64,000 bases of DNA from Balanoglossus misakiensis (Eukaryota; Hemichordata), in the NCBI GenBank assembly GCA_040954595.2, contig CM082579.2, positions 1,240,001 through 1,304,000 on the forward strand, in the 5' to 3' direction. Every line of letters begins with the position of its first letter. Position 1 is the first letter of the stretch. The notes below the pieces were generated by a model, which worked only from the letters and a program-made list of their open reading frames with translations, did not search any database and was not told the DNA's origin. Below, in pieces: positions 1 through 22,843 of this stretch. The translations under genes and the position numbers were made by a program.

Positions 1-1895
1 AAAAGAGAGAGAGAGAGAAGTTTTGAGTCTCAACTCCATTCTGCTTATTACAGTCCTAAATGGTAAATGCTGCAAACATTGTGAAATTAGAATTTCTTAA
101 TGTAAACATTGATAGTGTGTGCAAGCAATGCTGTGATTTCATGAGCAATCGAAACACCAATAAAAAAATAGCTTCAAGAATCAGCAACCTAAACCCACAT
201 GGAAGTGCCTGGTGATATCACGGCAATTATGGATCTAACATTGTTATAGGGTTACTACCAACAATAACCACATATTTGGCAAGGACAGTCTCAGCTAGGG
301 TTACTTCTATTGTTCCAGCTGATTACATCTCTGATTAACTGCGGTTGCTCACAGATTTCTTTCCAGCGCTAAAAACTTTAAATTGATTAAACTCCTAAGG
401 AAAACAAACCTCTGTTTCTATATGCACAATTGACCGTCAAATAATATTTGAGGAAATGAGCGTTTCTATTATTTTCTCGTTTCGTGAAGGATGGCCATTG
501 GGCACCAGTCCCAAGATCTTCTCATAGTGACAGGTGTGTTAGGGTTATAAACACCAAATAGTTAGCTATGCATGATTTCCCAATGTGGCCACACATGCCA
601 TTCTGTGTGACCTGACCTTGACAGGGTCAAAGGCCACAGATAGGAAGGGTGATCAATACTTCGGTAGCTAGTTGCAGATAAGGAGCATGATGATATTTTG
701 AAGTAGAGGGTTATTACAGATGGCTTCTGACCTCATCTTTGGTGAAATATATTACTGGTGGATAAAATTAAATGGCTTCAATTCCTGGGGAAAGTAGTTT
801 GAAAACTGATTTTAAATATGAGACAGAAAAGTTGACATTGTGGAATGAAAAGTTTTCTCTTCAGCTGAAATTGTGTTATATGACAAAAGCTGTTTCAACT
901 GGTAATTTACATTACTGCCTGTGAGACAAAACTAATTAATCGTTGGTTAGCTCACACCAAGATGCAGTTTTCATACACTTGTATCACTGATGATGGGGTT
1001 GGCAACTCTGACGAGCTTACAATTTGTAGACTTGGAGACAAATGAGAACATCAATGTGACTTAAAAGACATTTTGTTTGATAAACATGAACCTAGCCTGA
1101 AAACTAAGCACTGTAAGAGTTCCCACCATAGCGATGTGTTTCAATCACACCAAAACTGAAGATCTGCCATGGTACAGACACTTCAATGACCCAGGCCACC
1201 ATCAAGAGCTTCTCAGGGAACCATGGAGAAGCTATCAGTTGTCAGCAGTCACTGGGTGTAATCTTACACCTGTTGAAAATGTTCACCAAATTGTCCAACT
1301 ATTCTATTTGCCGCCTGTTGGCAGTCATGCGTCACAAAGCGCGAGTTGGCCGCCGAGAAAATGTCCTCCTGTTCAGTGGGCGTGAAAGGCGGCCATTGCT
1401 ATGACATTTTGCAAGATTTACTAATCTCCGAGAATGCCTAAGTTTTTACACTCTAATTCAGATACATAGATCTCCCTACATTGGACAAGTCAAGTACTCA
1501 CAAGTGTTTGGTGTACAACACAGCAATTTAATTTCAAGCAATAAATTCCAAACTTTAATTTGAATCATTCAGTGTTTATTTCTCTAGTAATCAATGTGTC
1601 AATGTATCCAAGTGTAATGAATTTGCCTGACCTGATTTGATTTCCTACAGATTTCACATTTTATGTGTACATGTACTATGCACTGTAAATAAACATCATA
1701 AAACTGAGAACAAATTTTCTGTGCCAACATGACTTTAATATCATTCATGTAATTGCATTTTATTGATGTTTAAACTGTGGGTCCCTGGATGTCTATTGGA
1801 GAATGTGACAGTTCCATGCTACTTGTCTAGATTTGCCATTATAAATTAGTTTTGGAATACAATTTTGATAGTTTTGCTCTCTTTTTTGTTTTTAG
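1..1895 (+). other. CDKL5 intron sequence (left part cut off)
   Basis: No exon is visible before 1896. The acceptor at 1894-1895 follows a pyrimidine run, so this stretch should be the 3' part of the intron before the alpha-C exon. The open frames at 1134-1404 overlap each other and resemble no family I know. A short GA repeat sits at 5-18. Confidence 0.7.
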
Positions 1896-12106
<10,211 letters not shown>

Positions 12107-14700
12107 CACAGAGCACGTAGAAGCTGTCATCAAGGGTGTAAATTACCAGACAGACACTTCAGAGAAAAAAATGACACCATCTGCTTGTTGCTATGTTATC
12201 ATGAGGCAACTTATCCGGCAGCTTGTTCTGTTAGTTTGCTAGTTGTGGAGACAAGATTTCCCGCAGAATGACATGTGCTTTCTTGATTAACATGCCAAGG
12301 GATAACAATGGATTTACACTAACTTACAGTTTTCTAATTCATAACAAAAATGACAAAACTGTGTGAGCTTCTCTGACGTCTGAGAATGCCTTTCGGGATC
12401 GTTTCATGTCACGGTGCTTGTTTTCAGTACATTCTAAACAATGTTAGACTTCAGTCACACTTAATATAGCAATGTGATTTGCTGTCTTGTGCACAAAAGT
12501 TGTATGCCAGCACTGTTTATATTAGCTGAACACATCACTGCTATTTACTGATATATTTCCATGACAACTCAAATTTTATTGAAAACTGTAGCGTTATTTT
12601 AGAATAAATAAATGAAACACTTCGCCTTGCAAACACATTTTTTTTATCAACATGTCTTATGTAAGGAAGTGTATTTTGATGTAGGAATTTAATATTTAAA
12701 TTCTTTGCAATGTTGTTCTTTCAGGAAATTGATTGCCTTCATAACTTGTAAAGTAAGCAGTGATATTTTTTATGATTCAAGCTAAAAATATTACTTTATT
12801 AGGCATTAATTAAGCATTACTCATGTCCTGCTATTGTCTCTTCATCTGTTGATGTTCTGTGGGCTTTTTATCTCCTCTTATTCTCTAATTCACTCTCTTT
12901 CGGAAGTACAGTTTAATATTGCACTGCACAGAAAATTGATACCTCTACATCTGATGTAGATCAACCTCTTTTATAAACTGATGTCACAGGACAGAATAAT
13001 TTGCAAATAAAAATTGGTAACATAGTATAGAGAGCAAAAGTTCACCCCCCCTCGTTATGATGACTAATTATTGTAATTTATTTAAAATATTGGGGTATTT
13101 TTTTTTTCAATTACGTTTTGTCAGTATGTTGACACCTATTTCTGCAAAAGTTGGTGTTTAATGTCATTTTAGCCATGTTTGATACAGAACACATTCAAGA
13201 GATTTACATTGTATGTCTTAAATATTTTCCCTTTCTGTGTGCTGTGTGATTAGCCCTGTATAATATCCCCCTGGTGACTCCATCATTGAATTGAAAAACG
13301 AAATAAATGATGAAAGTGATTGTTTTTTGTAATTTGAGTTAAAACTTCCTTACCCTGGAATTGGAATACTTCAGTGAAGGATTCACAGGGTAGTGACATA
13401 AATATCTTTCCTTTAATTCTCTGCAAAACTAGTTTACTTTTACCTAAACCCAGAGAAGATGAAAAAATTGTGTTGGTCTCAAGCAGCATTTTGTATAACA
13501 TACATTGGTTTTCATTTTTTCTTAACTATTTAACCAATGTACAGAACACTATTTATTAACAGAATTGGTGATGTTAACCTTTCTTCTAAAGTCATAAGAT
13601 TTCTTGTTGATGATTATATCAATGAGTGAAATTTTAAACTTTTCCAGTCTTTTAATGTGATGCTCACTTTCTGTAAAATTCACTCACTTAAAGCCATGAT
13701 TTCTTTGTCAGTTTTTATGCATACTATGCATGAACGACAGTTTCTAAAAGTCAAGCCAGAGGTCAGCTAGATTTATGATCAAGTTGGCAAAAGACACAAA
13801 GTTGATATTGGTTACATGTAATTTTTACTGAAACTTCATCCCTGTTTAACATTGTTTATTCTTTAAATGTATCTCTGTCACTGTCAGCCTTCACATTAAT
13901 TAATTAAGAAAGCAAATGGATTTTCAGCTGATCAGTCATTTTGACTTGGGAAATCCAGAAATAGCTTTGACATGACAATCACTTCTCTTTCTTACCAACA
14001 GTAACATTGCTTAACTATTCTTCCAGTATTACCCCATCAGCATTATGTTTACATTTCCTTATGAATCACCGTATAGTGGTCTTTAGCTTTAAATATTTAC
14101 ACACTAACAGTTAAAGTCAGATTTGCAGAACGACTGCAACTTTTCAGCCATCTCATACATTCCCCTTACACACCCAAAACTCCTTCACATACACATTTGA
14201 AAACTATCACATGGAGATACCATATGTATATACCACAAAACCAAAGAGCTACTTGTATTTTTCTTACCTAACATATTTGAAGCCCAGTCCCCAAACATAC
14301 CGTTCCCTAAACCATATCATCTCTCTGTATAGTTTTCTATTTAAACTTTTTGTAATTGTTATAATTCTATTTTCTTGCATGGGAATTATATTTAGAAGGC
14401 AAACTTATGTCTTTTTTACTGTTTAAAAATAGACAAGTCTCTGACTTGTCATCCTGTCTTTTAGTTTTACTCCCATCTTGGTTGTGTATTAACTGTACAG
14501 CATTTGTACTCCCAGTGTGTGAAAAAAATAAATTTATATAAACCATCAACATATTGGAACATCCAATAATTGTGTCAGTGTCATTGTATTATGTGGAAAA
14601 ATGAAACTGTGCCCTGGAAAATCTATTCTGCTTCAAAATGATTCTTTAAAATGTTAATGATTGTAAAAATGGCGTGAAAGTCAAACGGCTTAAATCTTTT
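12107..14700 (+). other. CDKL5 3' UTR and AT-rich intergenic DNA
   Basis: No coding exon is supported here. AATAAATAAA around 12603 is the first good polyadenylation signal, about 500 bases after the terminal exon. Further AATAAA-type signals (for example near 14526) would allow a longer 3' UTR. The small open frames (such as 14211-14426) look random. Confidence 0.5.
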
Positions 14701-14739
14701 GGTGTCTATTCGTCGTGTATGGCGTACTTCAATAACTTG

Positions 14740-14985
14740 ATATAAACCCAAATTGAGGTTTGGCGAGAGGGCGCTATATACCCGACCATCAACTCATTTG
14801 GAGCTGATGACGTCACATGCGTACGTGCCCGATGCGCTCCCAACTGCTTCCCCCACCCTGGCACAAACATATGGTTCGGCCATCTTTCTCTGGAATCACC
14901 GATCTCTGCGCTGGGCTCGACCTTTGGCGGGGTTTCATTTCTACCTCGCACACGGCTCGGACGCACAATAGAAAATTCCTGATCA
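14740..14985. promoter_or_regulatory. CpG-rich block with TATA-like and CRE sites
   Basis: A block of about 240 bases, clearly richer in G+C and CpG than its neighbours. It contains a TATATA string at 14775-14780 and a perfect TGACGTCA (CRE/ATF consensus) at 14808-14815. The sequence is open on both strands for 70-90 codons, but neither translation resembles a family I know. It may be a promoter/CpG island for an unannotated transcript, or a repeat; the GAGGGCGC string recurs at 10421 in a CDKL5 intron. Confidence 0.3.
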
Positions 14986-14989
14986 ATAG

Positions 14990-15860
14990 AATAACTTTAG
15001 GGCCTAAATTTAAATGTTTCGAGAAAACACGAAAGAAAACTGTTACTTACGTACGCAATTGGACTGCAAGCATGGAGAAATGGCACCCTTGATTTTCGTC
15101 AAGTCACTTTCCATGACCGTTGGCTTATGTACATCATCTTAAAGGCTATACACATTTGGAAACTCCAGTCCATATCGTCATGACCTTGACTTTCACTTGG
15201 TTGTCGGAAATTGCTCCGGGAAATGAACAGGTCGTTGTCGCTCCTTCAGCCATGATGTTTGTACGTCAACGACTAAGTATCGAATGATGGAAGTGGCACC
15301 TCACTGACCATCTGGACAAATGAACTGGCAGTCAATTATCCAATCAAAATGTGTCATGCACCAGGGGCATTTTGAGAAGCTTGTGATTGGCTGATGTGAT
15401 TGAGAAGTTGTTTAGCATACCAAGATCACAGAATTTGCATACGTGACCATATAATTATTCATGTTTCCTTTCAGTGGGAAAGACATAACCACACAACCAG
15501 ACAGAGTGGATTACTATGTTACATGAGTTTATTAATTAATTTGCATTCGCTGCGATCACAAAATAGAAGCGATAGTAGTACATGTAGGGATTGCCATCCA
15601 ATAAGTTAAAAATCAAACAAAATCTGCGATTCAATTGTCATCATCTGCTCATCAACAGTCCCTGGATCTGCAAGGTAAACAATTCAGTTGAAGATCAAAA
15701 GATGTGAAATGGTTTCGAAAGAAACTGTCAACTTAAAAAGTCATCAGACATGAGGAACTGTTTGTGTAAATTCTTTTCTTGTGATCTATGATTTTTCCAA
15801 ATACAATGCCGATGACAAGAATTTACAGTTTAATTAATTAATTAATCAATGTAAGTACCT
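14990..15860. other. Intergenic DNA, probably including the 3' UTR exon of peptide gene A
   Basis: No coding exon is seen. Gene A is read leftward and its coding exon is followed at once by a splice donor, so its 3' UTR exon should lie here. I could not place the acceptor or poly(A) site. A short TTAA tandem lies near 15830-15846. Confidence 0.35.
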
Positions 15861-16338
15861 CTACGGTTCAACGGGGCATGGGTCTGTACACACTTCGGGG
15901 CCGAGTACGGCACAGCAGTAGAATTCACTACAGGGACAGTTTTCAGGTTCTACTCCAGACCCGTTGAGGCCAATCAGTGCATCCAGCAACTGATTTTCTG
16001 CTTGTACCGATGGATTCATGTCGATCGAGATTTTAACCGGAGTGTCCCTAAAATCACCTTGGTGAAAAAGAACACATACAAAGTGTGAGTTTACATGATT
16101 ATCAAAAACGAGTGTCGCTTGTTTGAAATGAGACTTCAAATATCAAGAGAGTCTGATTTGGAAAATGCGTGACTTAATTTGGGCATTGGTTACGCGACAT
16201 CGATAGCGGACAGCTCGCCGGCTCTCCCCTGAGAGAATTGTTAAATCACAGAAACAAACAAATATATATGTACTCACCGAAACACTCGACTGTAGCTATG
16301 ACGACACAGAGAACACCCAGAATGAATACACCCCTCAT
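15861..16338 (-). CDS. Secreted cysteine-rich peptide, member A (divergent)
   Basis: Two coding exons: 16338-16278 (signal peptide) and 16057-15861 (mature part), giving 85 aa. The signal peptide (MRGVFILGVLCVVIATVECF) ends at a phase-1 donor, and the split glycine codon is followed by DFRDTPVKISID, the family hallmark. The C-terminal cysteines run C-x-C-x4-CC-x7-C-x3-C: six, but the GYG motif and the last Cys of the + strand members are missing, so this is the most divergent member. The ATG is the first in its exon (16344-16278). A non-coding first exon ends at 16588. A donor (GTACTT) follows the stop within five bases, so the 3' UTR is split. Head-to-head with member B. Function unknown; secretion is inferred from the signal peptide. 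Confidence 0.8.
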
Positions 16339-16344
16339 GATTAA

Positions 16345-16469
16345 CTGAAAATATATAATGATTCACAGAATTCACTGAAAATGTATAATTATTTCACAGA
16401 ATTCAATGAAAATATATAAGTATTTCACAGAATTGAATGAAAATATATAATTATTTCTCAGAATTCAAA
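16345..16469. repeat. Tandem repeat (about 31 bp, four copies) at the intron-1 acceptor of member A
   Basis: Four imperfect copies of a unit like ctgaaaatatataattattt followed by cacagaattca. Read on the - strand, the copies nearest the exon end in TTTTCAG and the outer ones in TTTTCAT, so the splice acceptor itself lies in the repeated unit. Confidence 0.8.
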
Positions 16470-16587
16470 ATTGTTAGTTGTTGAGATATTCCAGTTATTG
16501 CGAGCTAAACCGTTAAAACAATAGTCTACCAACAACTCGAAAACACAACAAAACAAATGTAATATAAAATAATAAATTGTATATTAC

Positions 16588-16692
16588 CTCGTCGTGGTGG
16601 TACACAACCTACAGCTTGTTTGGCGAGAGTTTTTCCAATACTGTTTTTATTAAAAGCCAGTCCGTTCTATTTATTAAACCGACTTGCGTGAC
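16588..16692 (-). promoter_or_regulatory. Promoter and non-coding exon 1 of member A
   Basis: Read leftward: GTCACGCA (16692-16685), a TATA-like TTTAATAAAT (16679-16670), then a non-coding exon ending at donor GAG|GTAAT (16588). Order and spacing match the other six family promoters. The transcription start is inferred about 25-30 bases below the TATA-like box. Confidence 0.6.
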
Positions 16693-16699
16693 AGTTTTA

Positions 16700-17930
16700 C
16701 CACTATGCGTGTTAAACCCCACTCGTGCCGTTAGCGTCGACAATTGCCTTCTCCTGCTCGTCGTATTTTCATATTTGATGTCTCCTCATTAGCTTTGCTG
16801 ATATTTTTTATGGCGTCTTTAGTCTCGTAATTGGTTGGATGGTTTTATTTCACACATGTCGCGTGTGAGTCTCGTTAACTAAACCGACTGTAGCGTTTAG
16901 ACACGATACGATCAGTTACTTCGTGTTTTCCTCTAAGATCATTTGTTTTCGTTTTCCACTCGTATTTACCAATTGGTCTATTGCAGGACCAACTGAGAGT
17001 GAAAACACGCAACAGTTTATTTTATCATAACTTTGCGACACAAATCCCATTTACGTCTCCTTAAAATTCAAAAAGCTGGGATATTGATATAATTTATTCC
17101 CTATACGAGAGTTAGGTATGCGTGCAAGAAAAGTGCAGATTGCAATATTCACCATTCTCACTAAACACATATTGGCCTATACATTACGCAATATTTATTA
17201 TAGATTGTGATCATTCAACTTGTAAAATAATAATACGCTTTTAATGCGATGCGACATTAATCACCGACATTTCATATTCCTGCATGCAATCATGATACGT
17301 TCAGGTGTAATTTTGAAAATACACGTATAAGGCCTTTTTGTAGACATTGAACACAATAATTTATAATTAACACTTTGCCACGTGCACGTCAAGTTATTAT
17401 ACTTTCCAACATTTATCGTCAGAAGAACAATATATTCAGTTGTCAGTATATTTGGGAACTTCAAAACTTACGAAAATCTCTCGCTATCGCTAGTGCGGTC
17501 GAATATTGCCGATCCGATTTCTTGTTATAGAGATTAATGATCTGACATGAAACGACAACATGGAATTTTCTCCATTTGGGAACCCTAATTTCCTAGAAAT
17601 TGGGTAGAACGAACGCTGGTGATGCATAAACTCACAATCAAGATAATGATGTCAAGCCTTTGTTAGCGTGGTGGCTTTAGTCCGAAAAAATGCTGATTCT
17701 CAGCAATGGCAATCGACTATGGCGTGAGTGTGCATACATTTACCAGTCCATAGTAAAATCAGTCGAGAAGAAAAAAAGTAATCGCGATGGAGTGATTTTA
17801 TTGGCTCGCAAAACTTATCTGATTAAATTATACAACTATATACTTTTGCCATTAACGATTCAGCACCTCACTGTGTGCTCAAATTCCAGGTATTTCCATT
17901 ACCAAGTTCGTTTTAACACGAAAAGACAAA
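16700..17930. other. Intergenic DNA between divergent members A and B
   Basis: About 1.2 kb separate the two head-to-head promoters. The open frames here are short and AT-rich, and no exon is supported. Shared upstream control elements could lie here, but I see no clear motif beyond the two core promoters. Confidence 0.4.
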
Positions 17931-17935
17931 TCATT

Positions 17936-18047
17936 GTCACGCATACAATACTGTTATAAATTGAAGTCGACACACAGCTCATCACTATCGGAGTTTTTCC
18001 TGAAAGAAGCAACTTTCTGCAGACGAAGTGATCCACTAGTAAAACAG
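17936..18047 (+). promoter_or_regulatory. Promoter and non-coding exon 1 of member B
   Basis: GTCACGCA at 17936-17943, then TATAAAT at 17955. A non-coding exon 1 ends at AAACAG|GTAAAT (18047). It holds the string AACTTTCTGCAGAC, which recurs in exon 1 of C and D and in altered form in E and F. Confidence 0.65.
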
Positions 18048-18519
18048 GTAAATATACAAACTATACTTATTTACAAAGCCTTTCTAGCACCTATTCTCCA
18101 ACACTTGGCTGACAATAGTGTTAACCGAGCATGTAGAAAGTCATACGCCGTACTGGTTGAGCATGCTGTCGGTATTGTCATGGATACTAACGAAAGTTGC
18201 TACCGCAAATGTGCATGCTTACTCTAGTATATCGGTTCATAAATCCGACAAACAGTACATTTTGTTGAATTTGCAGTAGTACTTTAAGGTCTGGATGGAA
18301 TATCTTCGACTTTCAAATGAACAAAAAGTACATCATCATCGCCAATTCGTAAACTCTTAAGCACCTATATTCAATGTCACATTTTGCATTTTTTTGTACT
18401 ATTCATGTTTATTTCAAACTCTTTCTACAGACCAGATTTTTAACTACAATCAGTCATGTCCAGATCTATACATTAAGTATTAAATATCCAAATTGTATTT
18501 TCTCAGCTCTACTGTCACC

Positions 18520-19142
18520 ATGAAGACCGCATGTGTTTTAGTTTTCTTCTGTGTGTGTGCCGCCATTGCGACAGTTCAATCTTTCGGTAAGTGTTACAGT
18601 TCGACATGTTTACATTTTGATCACATTTTTCTGCGTTTTGTACGTTTGTGTACTTATCTTTGATTTGACAGACTTAGAACCGTTACTATGATCTACAGAA
18701 CCTTGCTACAAGTATCTATCCAACAAGAATGTATATATAGGCCAGGTGCATGGTTGGTGTCTATTGATGCAACTTTCCCAATCGGTTTTACGTGATATGA
18801 GATACAATACTGCAGCCCCAGTATGCCTTACATCATTAATGATTATTTCCACAATTAATGAATTCAATTACACGCTGTCAGATTTGATTATAATGTCACA
18901 AGTGCCATATATTATAGAATGTTTACAGAAAAATATATTCGACTATCGCAGGTGATTTCAGAGATACTCCTGTGAAGATACAAATCGATATGACGCCAAG
19001 CAAATCCTTCCAGGAAGACTTCGTCGACGCGTTGGTCTCCTACAACAACGAAGGTTCAATTGCAATCGATTGTAGCATCTGTCTCCACTGTGTTATGTAC
19101 GGCTATGGTGCCTGCCCAGCAGGATGCCCTGGCTGTACTTAA
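18520..19142 (+). CDS. Secreted cysteine-rich peptide, member B
   Basis: Coding exons 18520-18586 and 18952-19142, giving 85 aa. The signal peptide (MKTACVLVFFCVC... ending TVQSF) is followed by a phase-1 intron, then GDFRDTPVKIQIDMTP, a helix-like stretch (KSFQEDFVDALVS), and the cysteine core C-x2-C-x2-C-x7-C-x3-C-x2-C with YGYGACPAGCPGC. The mature region is acidic overall (about -5 by count), unlike typical cationic antimicrobial peptides. Exon 2 starts at 18507 and its first ATG is the start. The 3' UTR is split: donor at 19155, next exon from 19569 (after TTTCTAG), with AATAAA at 19730. The mature exon and the intron after it are almost identical to those of E. Function unknown. Confidence 0.85.
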
Positions 19143-19276
19143 TTCTTTCCAACAGGTATGTTAGGAGTCACAGCGATTTGTTCCATATTTTAAATGATTG
19201 TCAAAACATCATTTTGAACTAAGTGATTAGTTGATTGATTCTACAGCTATGAAGCTTTCTGACTGCATACATAGAT

Positions 19277-19489
<213 letters not shown>

Positions 19490-19568
19490 GCAACAGTGTT
19501 TAGCAAAGAATACCTTTTAATGAAAACAGTTGTCAAGTGCTAACTTCGTCACACTCTTTCCTTTCTAG

Positions 19569-19752
19569 TTTTTCGTCGTCGGGGAATTGTGAAAGCCAAA
19601 CTTTCGACACCTTAAGCAACGGAACTGACAATATCTTCACGACTGAGTGTGTCTACATCATTAACATGTACCTAAAGTTTGGTTTCACTTGGAATGATCT
19701 TGTGGTGTTATGTATCTTATGGAAAGCAGAATAAATAAATAAATAAATAAAA
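19569..19752 (+). other. 3' UTR exon of member B
   Basis: Follows CTTTCTAG and ends at an AATAAATAAATAAATAAA poly(A) signal run beginning at 19730. Inferred by analogy with the terminal exons of C, D, E and F; its body is less similar to theirs. Confidence 0.5.
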
Positions 19753-19759
19753 TAGAATA

Positions 19760-20480
19760 CGGCTACCAGAGTTGTTTGTTCCTTGTGCTTAAAGTCACAT
19801 GCACGCATATACTTGTAATTTTTTGTCTATAAACGTTGTTTTGTGTCTTAATGTATCCGAAATGAGTATCATAGCCAACCAGGATAGACTACGAACCAAA
19901 CAATCAGAGTTCATACTTTTGTGAAAGGTCAGAAAAGAAATGTTATTGCAAAGTTCATGTTGCCTTCCATTCGGTAGTTGCAACAGTAAATAAGCGTCTG
20001 CAAATACAGTAGTCCCACTTTGTGAAAAGGCCGATGCTGCTATATATGGTGGTCTGATATTGAATGAGTTGAGTGTTTGTCAATTAACATTGCTGTTGCC
20101 ATGGAGAGGTAAACCAATGTAATCAAATATAGAAATAATGACCATTAACGTTTGTTTATGGGCGAGGGCGAGGGGAAAGCCAACAATTCCTAGCCCATGA
20201 ATTTTGGCTTTCTTCGAGCTTTCGGTAATGTTGAGTGATTGAAATAGCGTGGCAACACTCTTTTATGAGAAGGCAAAAGTTTTGATAACAAATGTCATCT
20301 GGCAATAGCGTGACGATATATGATATATGGCAGAACAGTAAAATCAGTGGCGAAGAAGGAATATTTCTCACGTAAATCAATTGGGATGATTGATTGGGCT
20401 TGCACAAAAAGTATTTTGAGTTCATTACACAATGATACTAAATGCGTGTCCCAACACTCGATTTGCTCAAGAAATGACAG
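19760..20480. other. Intergenic DNA between members B and C
   Basis: No exon is supported on either strand. I looked for a minus-strand signal-peptide relict like those downstream of C and D and did not find one. Confidence 0.4.
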
Positions 20481-20488
20481 GTAACCTT

Positions 20489-20600
20489 GTCACGCATATA
20501 CGTTTATATAAGTGTGTTGGATCATAACATTGACTATTTCATAAGGATATTCTTGAAAGGAGGAACTTTCTGCAGACAAAGTTGTCCTACTGACAAACAG
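20489..20600 (+). promoter_or_regulatory. Promoter and non-coding exon 1 of member C
   Basis: GTCACGCA at 20489-20496, TATATAA from about 20506, and a non-coding exon that contains GGAACTTTCTGCAGACAAAG and ends at AAACAG|GTAAAT (20600). Confidence 0.65.
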
Positions 20601-20970
20601 GTAAATTTGTAAAATTTTATTTCTGAAAACTGGCAGATGGCACTGTATTTGTTTTAATCGCTCATAGAATATTTCAAAGTGGGACTACAAATAAGGAAGT
20701 GTGAAACCGTGAAAACGTTTCTGTATATCCTGTGCTATAAGCTTGATTAGAAACTTAATTCTTCGACTACAAATATTTCTCAACTATATTGCAAGAAAAC
20801 AATTCAGATTTATTCAGGTGAAACTTCCAGTAGTGGTATCTTACTGAGAAAATCGACTTCACAGAGAATACATTGTGAACAAATAAATGAAAAGTGAATC
20901 TCAAACATGAGTCAATCTCTTAACAGAGTTTTAAAGTTGACGTTGTTCCTTTCGCAGCTCTACTATCATC

Positions 20971-21363
20971 ATGAAGATCGCATGCGTTTTAATTGTTGTC
21001 TACTGTGTCGTCATGTCGACAGTGCAGTCTTTCGGTGAGTACAATTAATAAATTTCATGACGTTTTCTCCGTAAATTTACAACATGGATTGGCGGCGATT
21101 TTTATTTCACATTGGTGAAAATTGTGTTCTTTCATTCAAAATTTTGTACAGTTTCACATTTTTTATACACCGCAGGCGACTTCAGAGATACTCCCACTGA
21201 GATAACCATCCATTTGACCCCGAAAGCGGATTTCCAGCGAGATTTCATCGATTATCTCATACTCGTGGGAAGTGGTGGTTTTCAGGCGAGCTGTTGCTGC
21301 AACAGAATTTGTTGCCAGATTTTTGGATATGGGTATTGTCCCGCCGGTTGCCTTCAATGCTAA
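20971..21363 (+). CDS. Secreted cysteine-rich peptide, member C (eight cysteines)
   Basis: Coding exons 20971-21034 and 21176-21363, giving 83 aa. The signal peptide (MKIACVLIVVYCVVMSTVQS) is followed by the phase-1 intron, then GDFRDTPTEITIHLTP. The cysteine core is CCC-x3-CC-x7-C-x3-C-x2-C, with GYGYCPAGC conserved. It has two cysteines more than its relatives, one in each of the first two clusters. Exon 2 starts at 20958. The 3' UTR intron begins at 21377, 13 bases after the stop; the terminal exon starts at 21735 and AATAAA lies at 21899. Function unknown. Confidence 0.85.
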
Positions 21364-21482
21364 AAACTTCAAGTCAGGTACGATACTGAGGAACTGTTAA
21401 TTGTTTTGTACTTTAATAATTATAATCGCTTCGTATCATATTATCTTCATGATTTTATATTAAAATATATTGGGTCAAGTGT

Positions 21483-21556
21483 CGTGCCGCATCACATCAC
21501 ATCACACATGTCATGTCATGTCATGTCACATCACTCACGTCACATCACATCATACA
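21483..21556. repeat. CATCA/CATGT pentamer-like microsatellite
   Basis: Interleaved short repeats of catca, tgtca and cgtca in the 3' UTR intron of member C. Confidence 0.7.
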
Positions 21557-21734
21557 TTCTGTTTGGCAAGTTCCGTCAAATAAGTTTCGCGAAGTAATTA
21601 TGTAAATCTGAAGTTTCGTAGATGTCGATGACACAGACGCACGCCAACACGGGCATGAGCTTCCGTGGTTTGCACTGGTGTTAATATAAATATCATAAAT
21701 CAGTTCTCACTGCTACACACCCTTTCCCTTTCAG

Positions 21735-21910
21735 ATGCTCATCACAGAAGAATCGTGGACTTTAAACCTACTGAAAACACCGTGGCCGGATCAGGGCTCG
21801 GACAAAGTGCTTAACATCTGTATACTTATTCAGTTTACCATCTAGCCTAAATGACTGGCTGTAGCAGCATGCATGTTATTAAGAGTAGCTCACTGATAAA
21901 TAAAACGTTA
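21735..21910 (+). other. 3' UTR exon of member C
   Basis: Begins after CCCTTTCAG and carries ATAAATAAAA at 21896-21905 as poly(A) signal. Confidence 0.5.
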
Positions 21911-22265
21911 TGAAATAAGATTCGTTACAACACTACACGTGTCCAGACTCTTTGTTCTCTCGGGACCTTATCTGTGCTAAAGCACTTGTCCGCTGAGATA
22001 GTTCTGGTGAATTGCAATGTGGTGAATGGTGTGAGGGAATGGCAGGGAGGTGGGGACGGGAAGAAAGGGGGATCAGAATGAAATAAGTAAAGAAGAGATT
22101 GCGAAATGAGGGAAGGAGATTTCCGAAAGAAAAAGGAATACAAAATGTACGAGGCTTGACAAACAGACTGTCATGTCAAACACTTTGCAAGACAGAGGAG
22201 GAAGGGGAGATGTTAAAATCCCCACACAGCTTCTTACAGAATAAAACTGAAATGTTCTGCGAAAT

Positions 22266-22330
22266 TTCTAACATAGTCCACCTTTGCCACCGGCGACTTA
22301 TAATAAACCGGAAGAGAAGACGGCTTTCAT
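22266..22330 (-). pseudogene. Relict signal-peptide exon, minus-strand (G-like), downstream of member C
   Basis: Reading leftward from ATG at 22330, the sequence aligns with the signal exon of member G: MKAVFSSGLL, a TAA stop where G has Cys, then bases matching the rest with a shifted frame. The donor is lost, and no partner mature exon is recognisable to its left. It is the remains of a once convergent minus-strand copy. Confidence 0.65.
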
Positions 22331-22499
22331 ATAGGTATATAACTGGAATGAAACTGAAAAATCGGGAGAAACATCGTGTTATTCAAAGATTGAGCTCCAC
22401 GATAGACGACAAAATGATTCATGTTAGTGGCTCTACACAAGCCACTTCAAGAACACGCTCCAAGTGGACACAAGGGAAATTGAAGGTTTCCTGATTTGA

Positions 22500-22843
22500 T
22501 TTAAAATAAGCGAACGTTCATTTTCAAGTTCACTTCAGATTGCCCATGGACTCGTAAGCATACTTCAACAATTTAATTAGGGGAAGTGGCATTATTATTT
22601 TTTGGTCAATTTGAATTTATTCCTCTGACTTCAAAGCAAATTACAACCAGGGTATAAATAATTTGTTGAAACTGGAACAGTCTTAAAAAGACAGTTTCTC
22701 GTAAACTGCCTTGGAGACATTTCATTAATCACGGACATGATTTTGAACTATTACTCAATTATAGAAACTTTTCTTTTTGACGTGTGTGGAACACCACTTG
22801 TGCTCAACTTCCAAGTGTAAGGAAGTTCAGGCATCAGATAGTT
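22500..22843. other. Duplicated upstream block of member D
   Basis: No gene. This block is repeated with few changes upstream of E (from about 26035) and of F (from about 29778), for example ttcaacaatttaattagggg, so it marks the left part of a tandem duplication unit. Confidence 0.7.
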
